Below are positions 1 to 12,300 of a stretch of 64,000 nucleotides of DNA, piece after piece. Every line of letters begins with the position of its first letter. Within the stretch, counting starts at the first letter, position 1. The stretch comes from Desmodesmus armatus (lineage: Eukaryota > Chlorophyta > Chlorophyceae > Sphaeropleales > Scenedesmaceae). Under the pieces are notes generated by a model. The model saw only the letters and a program-made list of their open reading frames with translations, did not search any database and was not told the origin of the DNA. The stretch is from assembly GCA_007449985.2 (NCBI GenBank), contig VIIQ02000562.1:372001-436000 (forward strand), given 5' to 3'. A program made the position numbers and the translations under genes.

Positions 1-2
1 GC

Positions 3-434
3 CCTGCAGCTAGTGCATCTGCTGTAGCAGCTGCGCTCCAGGGGCTGGCAGGGGGTGGCCCCACCAATGCACTGCAGCCGGCTCATCAGCATGCAGAGCG
101 GGTAGGCTCAGCAGCGTCCTTTACCAAACCGCAGCCTGTGGTCGTGGCGCAGCGGCAGGAGCAGCAGCAGCAGCAGCACCAAGTGGTGCCTGACTGTGTG
201 CGTGCAGCTGTGCCGGATGCAGACTGCAGGGCGGCCGCAGCGGCAGCTGCTGTGCAGGCGTGCTGTGTGGGTCAAGCTGCTGCTGTGTTGGGCAGTGCTG
301 GCAGTGGTGGGTCAACCGCTAGTGCCGATAGCGCCCTTGCATCTGCAGCAGCTGCTGCTGCCAACGCGGTGCCTGCCATGCAGCCAGCACCTGGCATCAC
401 TGATATGCGTCAGGCACAGACAGTGGCACAGTGA
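3..434 (+). CDS. 3' end of an unidentified Ala/Gln-rich protein (partial)
   Basis: An open frame runs from the left edge of the window to a TGA at 432-434, so this is the last coding exon, or part of it, of a gene that starts outside. The visible 143 residues are low complexity: Ala-rich stretches, a run of five Gln followed by His, and a few Cys. No domain or catalytic motif is visible. The composition matches the tails of other proteins in this window (PRMT4, the large membrane protein), so it is probably the disordered C-terminus of a larger protein. TGTAA motifs at 1121-1125 and 1309-1313 could be its polyadenylation signals. I do not recognise the family. Confidence 0.55.
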   Translation, partial: PAASASAVAAALQGLAGGGPTNALQPAHQHAERVGSAASFTKPQPVVVAQRQEQQQQQHQVVPDCVRAAVPDADCRAAAAAAAVQACCVGQAAAVLGSAGSGGSTASADSALASAAAAAANAVPAMQPAPGITDMRQAQTVAQ

Positions 435-2114
435 GCTAGTGCTGGCGGGCTGTTCTTGGGCTTTTGCTAGGGCTGTGTTGTTGTCAGTAGGTGCTATGGC
501 TGATGTGCTGCACTGAGCATCATCTGTGTCTGCCTGAACCTGGTTGGTGGTGGTTGGGATGGTTTTAACGCAATCCTGTGCATGCTGCAGCTTGGCGGCT
601 GTGGCAAACACCAGATTCTGGGTGTACGTTGTGTCTGTCTTGGGGTGTTGTGCTGGTTTTCACGCTGGTGTCGTCATGCATGTCGTGGTGCTGCAGCTCT
701 CGTTGTTGTGCTGTTCCCGCATGTGGCAGTGTAGCTGTGCGGCTTTCACACGCTGCTGTTTGCTGCTCGTATCACTAACGGCGGTGCTTGGCTGTGTCTG
801 CAACCACCACTCTCTGTGGTAGGGTATGTTATCCGGGAGTGTGGTGGTGTGTGAGCAGTGCAGCCCTCCCGTGTGGCTCCTTGGATCTCTGCACGTCAGG
901 TCAGGCACCCTGCACAACTGGCAGCTGTGCCTTTGGTGTGTGGATCCTGTGTCTGCACTTGCAGTGCTGTGTGGGTCTTGAATGGCCTTTGTTGTATGCC
1001 CAAGTACTGGTCAGCTCCTCTCTAGTACAACAGCAGCAGTTTGACAGCTGCGCTTGTGCACCAGTTGTGCCGCCCTGCTGCATTGGCAGGCATACCAGCA
1101 TCACCTGGTGCACGCATGTATGTAAGAGGAAGAAATGTGCCTGTTTGGGCTCCTTGTACGTTGTCGGAAGTGTATCGTTGCTCCCTGCTGTGTCGTGTGC
1201 AGCGTCGGGTAGCTTGTGACACTAGCTAACATCCACGGTTTGGGGTTTCTTGAGCTGCTAACTAGCAGGGGTATCAGCACAGCCTGTGCTCCTAGTAGCT
1301 GCTCCCTTGTAAATTGGCTGTCGGAGACATGCCTGTGTCTGCCTGGCAACTGGGCTGTTTGGAATGCAGAGCATCTACCTGTTAGGGGCAGTTGAGGGCC
1401 CACTGGCCTTCTTGGACCCTTGTTGGTTGGACCCTTGTTGGTTGGAAAGGGGGTGAAGCATGTGTGCTGCCTGTTTTGATGCCACCATCCATTGCTGTGC
1501 TGTCAGCATGGCATCTGGCGCCGGCATTTGGGGTCTATGACTTCTGCCAGGCGCGCCCTGTTCGGTGCAACAGCACGGGGTATCCCATGTCATGCAGCAC
1601 AGTTGCAACAAGGGGTGTGCAGTTAGTGGTGGTACTGTTGTGTAGTTGTTGCTGTCTTGCCAAGCCTTGTGGGGCTTGGTGATGGCAGCACCTTGCCACC
1701 CTGGTTGCTTTGCAGCCTCTGAGCACCTAGCCCCCACGCTGCTGGTGTGTATCAGTGGTAATGAAGACTGTCCGCACCCATTTTGACAGAGGTGACTGGG
1801 GTATGACCAATTTTGTTTCGCACTTGCTCCTGCTGGGAGTGTTACTACCGAGAGTGAAAGGTGGCTGGTGGATGCCTATCAGGTGTCTGGTCACCTGCTG
1901 GAGGGTTCGCACTTGTTTGAAGTGGGGTCCAAGCAGCGGCTGGAAACCGATACTGTAACAGCTCCGAGAAGCAATTATTCGAGTGTCTTTTGGTAACACG
2001 AAGCCACTCGGGCGAGCATCCAACGCCAGCGCCCAGCTTAGATCGACCTTGCATATCTCCCTCCCGAATGGGTTGCAAACAGATTCCACCTTGTTACTGT
2101 TGATCTGAGTCAGC
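435..2114. other. Intergenic region: 3' UTR of the upstream gene and PRMT4 promoter
   Basis: The first part is G/T-rich and probably 3' UTR of the partial gene; TGTAA occurs at 1121-1125 and 1309-1313. A 15-bp direct duplication (acccttgttggttgg type) lies near 1415-1446. From about 1740 the composition becomes more balanced. An open frame on the minus strand (1727-2350) is present but is judged not to be a gene. No TATA box or other convincing promoter motif was recognised. Confidence 0.4.
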
Positions 2115-5100
2115 ATGAAGATTACAGGCTTGAGTGGCTCCTTCCTCACTCCCACCACTGCCCTTGGCACTGGGTCGGGTGAGTGCAGTAACTTGATCAC
2201 AAGTTGGATGAATTGGCCCCTCTGCCCTTGCATACTTCTGACGACCTCACAATCGCTTTCAGTATGTTTGAACATTATCGGTGCTGCTGGCCCAGCACCA
2301 GCCTCACGCCTAGGCACCACAACCCTGACCCTGACCGTTGTGCCTGACATGCAGGCACATGGGCAGCAACCCTAGAGCTGGAACCTGCTGGGTCAGTTGC
2401 TGTGCAGGATGGCGGAGCTATAGTGCTTCAAGCAGCCAATGCACAATCGGTACGGCCGAGGGAAGCAGCAGCTGAGGGGGTGACAGCATTGGCTGCTGGC
2501 TGGGCTGGTTACTTGCTCTGTTGTCAGTCGATCTTAGCACAGCACACACTGCCAGCATCTACAGCGTCCCTGGTGGCAATCTTGACCTAGGCTGCAGTAA
2601 CATATCTGTCTTGAGCACTGCGTGAGCTGCGAGCCTGTCACACTGGCCGCCTTGAGATCAGCCCATGTGATGAGTGCTTTGGAGTGGATGACTACCAACA
2701 AAATTGTGAACGCCAGGTGATATAACACATCTTACTCTCGATCTGCCCGCATCCTTACTGCCATGAGCCTACGGGGCCAGGTGGCTCCAGCCACGCAAGT
2801 TGCTTAGCTGGGCTGAGCTGAAGTTAGTGAGTGTTACCCTATGCAGGTGTGTCGTGCTGGGCCAACCACGCTCATCATTGCTGGCTCAGCAGGGCAAGGC
2901 GTGCAGCAGGCAGCTGGCAGCAGCCTCCAGCAGCAGCAGCCTGCATGTGTGTTGCTGACATGCAGCAGCACAGAACAAGCACAGGAGGTGTGGGACCTGC
3001 TGCAGCGGCATGCACAGCAGCAGGCGACTGATGCAGAGGCTGGCGAGGTGAGTCCATGGGCTGTTGCGAGATAACCCCTTCAAAGTTTGAATTTGAATTG
3101 GAATTCAAAGCATCCGTATGCACAGCACCTGCGGTGCCTCCTTGCATGGCATGCAAGTGGGTCCACAAAGGCTCACTTGGTTGAGGAAGAGTGAGGGTGC
3201 CGGCCGCTGATGAGTGACCAACGTCTGGTCCACTGCTCGCACGCAAACTTGAGATATCCTGATTGTCAAGCTGGCATATGTAGGAGTGCTTAATGCCTGT
3301 GTCAGCACACACCAGATGCCCCATGGGGTATGTCGTGCCAGGCCTTCAAGACCGTGTACCAGGCATGCTGGCTGGCAAGCTACACGGACAACACATTGCC
3401 TCCTTCCAGTGAATTTCCTGTGTGTTACTGATTGGTGCAGGCTGGTCAGCACACGGGCACAGGCGGTGACACCAACCTCTTTGACTCCAAGACTGACAAG
3501 GGCAGTGCTGACCTGTACTTCCACTACTATGGCATGCTGCAGCACCAGCAGAACATGCTGCAGGTACGGTGAGGTGTATCGTCTGCAGACGGTCACATTG
3601 GAATTGCTGCAAGGGGTGTACTACAGTAGCCTCCTAGCCTGAGTAACCTCTTTGTGGGGTATACCTCCAGCGGTCAGCACAACCTGGCTCACACACAGGC
3701 ACCAGCCCCTCAGTCTCTCCCACTGCACAGACGCTAGGCAGGGTAAGCAGCAGTCAAGTTGGCCAGGCTGCACAGTACTAGTATTGAAGCGCGTGTTGTA
3801 TCAACATGCTGCCTGCTGCCTGTGTGCCTTGTTGCTTGCTTGCAGGACGTGACGCGCACAGGCACCTACCATGCAGCCATTGCAGAAAACAGGGCAGACT
3901 TTGAGGGCAAAGCGGTGATGGACGTGGGTGCTGGAAGCGGCATCCTTTCACTGTTTGCAGCACAGGTGGGTGGCACAATATTGTGCACATTAATGTTTTC
4001 GACCAAGAACAGTTGATGTGTGCTGCAAGTGCGCTGTGCTGTGTGAACACAGTGAGTTGCTGTATGCCACACAAGCGCACAATGCCCCTTCAGCTATCAG
4101 CAGGCCAAACCAGGCAGCATGTACAGCCCCTATGTGGTGGCCCTTGGCGGTGAAAAAGGGGTGTTGGAGGGTGGGGCCAACTGTGCCGTGGCACCATACC
4201 TCCAGCTGAGGTATTCAGGTATCCACCCAGAAGGGATGCTACTGAAGCACTTCAACCAATCGTGCGCCTGCTTGCTGTCCCACCTGTCACACACTGCACG
4301 CAACAAACAGCAGCTAGCCAGCAGCCTGCCACCTGTAACCCGTAGTCCCACCTTGAGTGCCCTGCTGCTGGCTTCTGTCCCTGCAGGCTGGGGCGCGCAA
4401 GGTGTACGCAGTGGAGGCTTCAGGCATGGCAGAGTTTGCGCGGCAGCTGGCAGAGCGCAACGCCAGCATCGGCAAGGTGGTGCAGGTGGGTGTGACATGC
4501 ATGACAAAGGGTGCAACATAGGGACTACTGGCAGTAGAGCGCAAACACATCCACGTTCATGGATCAGCACAAACTTCTTGAGCCTTCTTGGGGTCTCTGC
4601 AGTGCTGCTGGAACTCTGCCTCAACAAACAGCCAAATTTTCAGCTTTTTAGTCAGTCAATTGTCAATTTGGCACTGTCGCAGTACCTGCACTGTGTGTGT
4701 GCATGCTGCAGGTGTGCCACTGCAAGGTTGAGGAGCTGCAGCTGTCAGAAGATGAGCGCGTTGATGTGCTCGTGAGTGAGCCAATGGGCACCTTGCTGGT
4801 CAACGAGCGCATGTTGGAGACATACCTCTACGCACGAGACCACTTCCTCAAACCTGGCGGCAAAATGTTCCCGGTGCGTGGCGGCTGTTGGGGACTGGGG
4901 TCGGCGGCATGATGGGGTTTTGGCACGCCGGGGTGATTGAGGGGACGATCTTGTGGGTGTGGCTGTGTCTGAGCGAGGGATAGGCATCACCTGTAGAACC
5001 GTGCAGAACAGTCTGCATTTCTGCGCCGTCATTGAAAGTGGGGAGAGGCAGAGCGCATTTCACTGCAAACACCACTGCGCTGGAAAATTGCTATCCTGGC

Positions 5101-7911
5101 GTCCAGATATGCCATCGTTCATTCACAGCAAGTACCACTGCAATCCTGATCCACGGTCATGGTTGACTGCAGCTGGCTGCACACTTGCATGTACGAGGTT
5201 GGGACTCTGTCCCCCAAATTTCTGTACTGTACTGTACTGTATATTGTGCTGCAGGCCCTGGGTCGCATTCACGTTGCTGCCTTCAGTGACGCGCTGCTGC
5301 ACAACGAGCTTGTGAGCAAGGCACTCTTCTGGCAGCAGAACTCCTTCTACGGCATCGACATGACACCACTGCACCAGCCAGCACTGGACGGATACTTCAC
5401 ACAGGTGAATGGGGGTAGTAATGAAAGGTTTTAAGGCTCAGGGCCCAGGGTTTGGATAACCCTGGCAGGGGGCTTTGAACTGTGGGGGTTCAGGGCTTGC
5501 GGCTGCTTGTGGGGGTTGCAGCAGCTACTTTACAACAAGATGAGCAGCCGAATCACTAGCTGAACTTTTGCAAATTGAATGATTCTGAGAAGCATGAACA
5601 ACAGCGGTGGTGGCCCTGGAGATTGCAGTACAAACTCAGTGATGTCCCATCAGCACACTAACGACTCTGGTGCACTTAGTCAAGAGGCCCTGACTTCCGG
5701 TGGCCTGGCAAACATTGTACAACCTTTCACAAGACAGTAGGCCTCTCCTTCCTCTTCAAGAGGGTCAAGTTGATGCCGCGTCACGGCATCGGCAATGTTT
5801 CAAACGTCGCCAGCATGTTCAGTGTGCAGAAGCAACCAATGCGCCCATGGGCAAAACAGCATCACCAGACAATTCTGTGACTCCCAGCCATGCTGCGCAA
5901 TGCAGCCTCCCCGAGCCTGGGCTGGTTGTGGCCGCGTCACAACATGTACAGCTTGACAAGGCTGCTGATGGATCGCCCACAGATGCTGCTGAGCGGATGA
6001 CAAAGACCAAGACCAAGAATTTCATTCCACATTGCTAACAGACAGTGGCGTGTGCTGCCCTGCCCTGCGTCTGCTTGCACCACAGGTTGTTGTTGATGCG
6101 TTTGACCCCTCAGTGCTGTTGTCAGACTGTGCCACGCGTGTGTGTGACTTCATGACTATGAAGGAGGAGGAACTGCATGACATAAGGATTCCCCTGGACC
6201 TGCTCGTGGGTGAGTAGGTCACTGTACATCTGTTGATTGTTGTTTTGTGTCTGGCATATCCTTGTTCCTTGTCTGTGGCTTGATCCCCCTACTCTAGTAG
6301 TACTAGAGAGGCGGTTTTCAGTCTCGTCCAACATGACTCACAGACCTTGCTGGGCTGCAGCCATTGATGCATTGCACCCCATGTGATAACACAGGTACCC
6401 CTTCTTGTGAATGGCAGGCAGCTCAATATGGCCTAGGCCAGGTACTGTGGGACGACAACCAACGGCCCTGCTAGCTACCAGCTACTGCAGCACCCACTTG
6501 GTGGACCTATCGCACCCATTCGCCAGCACCGGTGGTGACACACTGGGCTCTGTGCATGCCTCCCATTGCACACACACACAGACTTTCTCCCAGTGTTACG
6601 ACAAGCCTGTTCCAATATCCCTTCCTTGCCTGCCGCTCTGCCCGTCTGCCCTGCTTCCCTCTCTGTCCTTCCTCCATGTGCAGCTCACCCCTGCACCCTC
6701 CATGGCGTGGCCACCTGGTTTGATGTGCTGTTTGACGGTACCACCAGCCCACGCTGGCTGTCCACAGCCCCCGGACTGCCCTCCACCCACTGGTTCCAGC
6801 TGCGGTGCGTAGCAGTCTGGATTGTTACAGTTAAAGTTACAGTTAGAGTTACAGTAATTGGCTCAGCAAAGGCTGAGCAACCCAAAAGGGAGCCAGGGGC
6901 TCATGGGGGACCAGGAAGAAACCAGGCACCTCCAAAACAGCATCAAAAAGCATGAAGAAGAACATCCGGCATCTTTTACCACATGTTTTTCTTGACATTG
7001 CTGAACGGCACAACATCACACGTCACATATCTGAGTGAGTGCTGTAGTCACAGGAACTGATTATCCTTGCTGTAATGACGTCATCGACATCTTCTGGGGG
7101 CCAACATACTGACACACGCTTGGTGTGTGCTGCAGGTGTGTGCTGCAGCAGCCCTTGGTGGTGCTCACTCCCAACAGCAGGCTCACTGGCTGCCTGCACC
7201 TGGTGGCGCATGAGAGGCAGAGCTATGACATACACTTGGAGCTGGAGGCACCTCCTGTGGGGCCAGGCATGCCAGCACAGAAGGTAAGTAAAGACTGTGC
7301 TCTGCTGCAGGACGTTTTGAGACACCGACCCATTAGTAGTAGAGCCACGCTTTGCAGCCCACCAAAAACAGCACACGCCTTGGCCTTGCCGTGCCACGCC
7401 TGGCATTTTACAAATGCACGCCTTTCAGTGACAGAATCAAGGGGATGTGAAGGCAAAAAGGAGCTGCTAACCCAAAAGCGTCATGCTGTGCTGTGCTGTG
7501 CTGCAGGGCCGCGGCACCTTTGACATGAAGGAGCCTTACTACCGGCAGCTCAATGTCTGGGCACAGGCCCTACCCCAGGCCGCCCCTGCCACGCAGCAGC
7601 AGGCCAGCACCATACCCGGCCTTAGTGTCATCTGTGGTGATGGCACCCTGAGCCCCCAGCTGCAGCCACTGCAGCAGCAGCAGCAGCAGCAGCTGATGCA
7701 GTCAGCTGGTGTCAGCATGCTGCCGGCTCAGCTAGCTGCGGGAGGGGATGCTGCCGGGGGGCAGGAGGTGGGGTTGGCAGGGGGAGGAGCCGCTGTCTTA
7801 GGGACAGAGGCGTCTGCAGCAGGAGCTGGTGCTGCTGCTGGTGCGGCAGGGGCTGCCGGTGGTGGTGGGACACAGAGTGCTACAGCTGGGGTGTGTGCTC
7901 TGATGGTGTGA
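2115..7911 (+). CDS. PRMT4: Protein arginine N-methyltransferase 4 (CARM1-type), 12 exons, 603 aa
   Basis: Type I arginine methyltransferase that transfers methyl groups from S-adenosylmethionine to arginines of histone H3 and RNA-binding proteins, in nucleus and cytoplasm. Coding exons: 2115-2178, 2355-2449, 2847-3047, 3441-3563, 3846-3965, 4387-4485, 4712-4873, 5255-5404, 6086-6209, 6684-6804, 7136-7283, 7507-7911. All have GT-AG introns and matching phases, giving 603 residues (human CARM1 is about 608). Residues ~22-115 resemble the CARM1 N-terminal PH-like domain. Motif [10 protein letters not shown] is at 187-195 and the acidic VEAS at 210-213. The double-E loop [11 protein letters not shown] carries E257 and E266, and the THW loop is at 414-416. 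Residues ~490-603 are a Gln/Ala/Gly-rich tail. The usual D-Y-V-R-T-G-T-Y reads D-V-T-R-T-G-T-Y here (162-169). The first two exons are the least certain. Confidence 0.93.
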
Positions 7912-9395
7912 TGGCTGGTGTGTTGGGGTTCAGTGAAGCTAGGGGTTTGGTTAGCGCCAACCTTGACCCACAAACAGAAGGGGTTGCTGAGCTGGCCCGG
8001 TGCTTGTGAGGAGTTGTATGAATGTAGTGAGCTTTAACGGTGCAGTTTTGTCGGCATCTGTACTGGCTTCGAATCTTTGGATGTGGTCGGCGTAATGAGA
8101 TACGTAACATCGGACACGTGCGGATGTTGGTTCAGAGGCATGTACCGCAGTCCGTCGATGCAGTATTGTGACCATGACAGCAGCACTGTCAACAGTGGGG
8201 TGTGAATAACATGCACCACCAATGCTCGCACATAGCTGCGCAGTTTGATGCGATCACTCTTTTGGTTGTTGAGGGATCTGGTGCTAGAATGGCCTAGCAA
8301 AGTGTTGCACTTTGTTGCAACCAAGCGACTGCTGCCAACCCATCAACGCCTACCCCTTCATGTCACAGTGAGCCAAGGGTTGGGGGCCCCGAAGCTCGTC
8401 TAGCCGCATTTGCACCTGCATATGCATCACTAACCACTTCTTTCCGTTGACAGATACGACAGCTTCAGCCTCTGCGATCTTACTACAACGCCTACCCCAC
8501 AGTAAACTGTGTCAGCATCGCAGTAGCACTTGCCGCTAACGCCTTCTACATATGCTGTTGCACACATGCCATACTTGTACTTCCCTGCTGACAGGTCACA
8601 TGCACAGGCATGTGCATGTGCATGCCTGCAGCTGTGAAGCAGCATGTGATGTTTACAATGCATTGCCTTGCCTTGTGAGCCTCCTAAACATCGTTGGATA
8701 CATGCTTCTGCGCCTCCTGCATTGTTTTGATAGTGACGGATTGACGGATTGACTTACCGACCCTCAGGCCTGCAATTGCAGTACATGTGTTGTAGGGGAC
8801 TGGCGGCAGCCGCATTGTCAGCTGTCTCAATCAGCACTGACAACCGCCCTTGCCTGGAAGTAGGATTCAAACGTTGGCTATGCGGCTGTGCTGCGGATGG
8901 GTGTCGCCATTTTCTGCATGTATCGCTGATCGTTGCCGGAACCCGCGCTTACCTCACCGTCCAGCAGCCCCCAGGCCTAGAGGGACCCTGTTTCAGGTGG
9001 TGATAAACTCAAAGCTACTCTGTTGGTCGTATAGAGCGCAGGGGCACTTGCCTCGACCTATTGGCTAGCTTCACTGGCTCCTAGGGCTGTTGCAGCTGTT
9101 GAGCTGGTGCCATGTATAGCATTTAACGTGCTCTAACACGCTCTGAGTCACCTCAACATTGAATTAGAAAGGGTGAAGGATCGGGTACATCGGCCTGTCA
9201 AAAACGCAACCACCCACCGGCACATAGGTGTCCAATTTTGCAAACCGACGTACACGCACCACAGTCTGCAGAATAACACTTGCAATGCGTCGCGTTACGT
9301 TCATCATGGACACCTCCGCAAGAAACAGACATCATACATCAGAGCGTCCGGTTTGCGAGGCGTGCTAGCCTGGTAGGGCCTCCTAAGCCTCAAAG
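7912..9395. other. Intergenic region between PRMT4 and the large membrane-protein gene
   Basis: G/T-rich at first, then more balanced. No TGTAA signal was found after the PRMT4 stop, so its polyadenylation site is unclear. Short open frames exist on both strands but none has codon structure, splice sites or family resemblance. I see no gene, RNA or repeat here. Confidence 0.35.
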
Positions 9396-12300
9396 ATGAG
9401 AACATCTATCGTGGTTTGGGTTATATGGCTGCTGGTGTGGCACGGCTCAGGCAGTCAAGCTCAACAGCAAGTTCAGGCAAGTGGACTGGGGTGGGTTAAG
9501 CAGCAGCATACACAGGCCCTGCCGGCACCGTTAGGCGTTGGTGAACATGTTTCCTGACTTATGTGATGTCAATGACTGCAGGTGATCACCGGGCCTGTCA
9601 CAATCCATGCCACAGCTCAGGGAGCTGCTGTTTCGGTGGGCAGCAAATGCCAGGCCCCCGACTGCAGTGTCGGCCAAGGGGCACAAGGAGCTCAAATCAC
9701 CACCAACATCATCACCACGGGGACCACCATCAGGACAGTCGACACACAGCAGACCACTGTGGCACTGCACGAATACGTTTACAAGAACGATTTCGCTGGC
9801 TTCCGAGACAAGATGACGTTCCTCGATCGCAAGGAGAATCAAGCGTCCTTGATCGGCTCGTTACAGTCGACAGACGACAAGGTACGCCGGGTCCCGTCAG
9901 CAGTCCGAGTTCCCAACTCTCGCGTGCTGGTGCAGCCGGTGACTGGTGCCTGCTGCTTCGTGCTTGCAGGGTCTGACGATAGCACATCTTATGGCCTGTG
10001 TTGGGCGGCCCGATGAGCTGTCTCTGATCACACAGGCAGTGCAAAAGGTCATGGGGGGTTTGGTCCCCCTCGGCCAGAAGGTGTTCAAAAGGTGAGGCAA
10101 CAAAAAGGCTGGGTGTGGGCCTGGGGTGCGTTGCTGCTCAAAAAGGAAGCAAAGTTTGTATGTCTGAAACCAACCTGAAACCAATGTGCGCTGCAGCAGG
10201 TTGTCATCACTAACTCCTGCAGGCTGTCCGTGCTGCGCTTGCCACAGCAACCTCCTTTTGCAGCTGTTCCATAAATTGGGTGGATTGCATAACTGCTGCC
10301 TTCAGTCTGGGTCACCCCTTCGCCGAGTCTCTTGCTGGTTATTGCAAGGGCCCAAGCTTTGTTACCTTGCCCATGATTTGCAGACCAAACCACTCTCTGC
10401 ACTCACTGTGCTGGTGTGTTGACGGAGGGAATGCATGCAAGCCACACCATAACAATAATGCTATCGTCATTTGTGGTGCAGGGCCTCTCTGGAGAGCTTC
10501 AGCCTCAATGCCTCCTGCACGTCGTGCCGTGCTGACCGCTCCCAGCATGAGGTTGTGCCCCACTTGCGGTTGGAGCTGACTAATCCGCGGCAGACGATCT
10601 TTCTGTACGGCAATGTAACACCGCTGGAGTGTGCTGCTGCACATGGGCACACAGACGCCATGAAACTGCTAATGCAGGTAAGGTTTGCAGGCTGTAGGAC
10701 TGGATTTCTCCTGCTGCTTCTGCTGTGCTGATGCAATGCTAAACCGTAACCCCCTAATAGCCCTGATAGGTGATGCATGTATGTCATCTGGCAAAGGCAT
10801 GCTTGCTCAGCGTCTTGGTGCATCATAGTTACTGCCAGCGTTCAGAGAGGCGGCAAGCTAGCCAATGCTTCATGGCTGCAAACTTTGTGTCCCCCACTGA
10901 ACTCATTCATTCACAAGTCATGTGCCTGTTGTGCCTGCCCCATGTACCATCCTGCCTTTGCAGCAAGGTGTGCATCCAGGACGTGCCCTATTCGTTGCAC
11001 AGCAGTTTGGCCTTGAAAACAACCTCTTTGAAGCTGTCCGGCGAGCGAAAGCGGAGGGCGGCCTGGGGGCAGCCCTCCACCCAGAGCTCCCAGACAAGCT
11101 CGACACCCCCCTGCGCAAGCCCCGGCAACGCAGGACGGAGCGCAAGGCTAAGTCCAAACCCAAGTCCAGCACAGGAAGCTCTGCCAAGCAGGCGACAGCA
11201 GCAGCGGCGGCTCCCGCCGCCGCTGCGCCTGCCTGCGGCTGCAACGCACAGCCGCAGCAGCAACAGCCAAGCCAGGGCAGCTGTGGAGTGCAGCCAGTGG
11301 CTCTCACTATGACCCCTCAGCGGGTGTGGAGCGGCCCGGTGGGGCCCCTCACGTCATCGGTACAGTGGCCACTTCCTTACTAGGAGTCAAAGAGAAGGAC
11401 AGGGATCCCTCCAAGCCTGTCAGCACACCCAACCAGCTATCAGAGGTTATGGATGTGACAGCGCTTTGGCTGCTGTCCATCATGTTGCTGTTTCCGGCCT
11501 GGAGTACTCTGTGCCTCCTATGGCGCAAGATGCTCAAGCGCCGCTCGGCACTGCACGAATCGGTCACGAAGGTCCGCCGTGCAGTGCTGTCAGTTGCTAA
11601 GCCCTTCAAGCCAGCTGCTGAACCCTCGGCTGCTACAGCTGCTGCTGTGGCGCCATCAGCCGCAGCGTCAGGGGGTACAGGGCTGTACCGCAGCAGCACA
11701 GGGGTGCCAGATGCCGAGGCAAAGGGCGGCAGCAAGTATGGGGGTGCTGCAGCACGGCAGCAGCGCAAGCCAGGGCCAAGCATAGCCCTGCCTGCGTCTG
11801 CCGGCTCTGACCCCGCAGGGGCGAACAAGGCACCTAGCTCGCCAACAGGGGGCCTGTTCAGGGCGATATCAGCACCAGAAGCCACCTTCCGGGCACACAA
11901 CAGTAGCAGCGCCCATGGGGCTAAGGGTAAGGACGGCAGCCAAGCCGCCGCTGCTGCTGGTGGCAGCAGCAGTGCAGGCGCAGGGGTTCGGCGCCAGGGC
12001 AGCTCCCTAGCGGCGACGTCATCTGTTCCCGGAGGGCCCTCAGCAGCAGCAGGGGCAGGGGCTGGTGTGGCCGCTGCCGCAACCGAGGTGCCAGTGCCGG
12101 CGTTGCGTCACAGCAACAGTACCAACGTGGCGGCCTGGCAGGATGACAAGGCCGCTGCGGTTGTAGCAGCAGGTGCTGCTGCTGCTGCTGCCAGCAGCGC
12201 TAGCAAGGGCCCTGCTGGCTCTGGTGCTGGCAAGCAGAAGCGTGGCAAACAGGCAGCAGGCGCAACCGTCACGTTTGCTGCTGCTGCCCTGGCTCCCTTA

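Noticed and set aside
1727..2350. 207-codon open frame on the minus strand
   Set aside because: No recognisable domain, no splice context, and it overlaps the phase-consistent first exon of PRMT4; judged to be chance.
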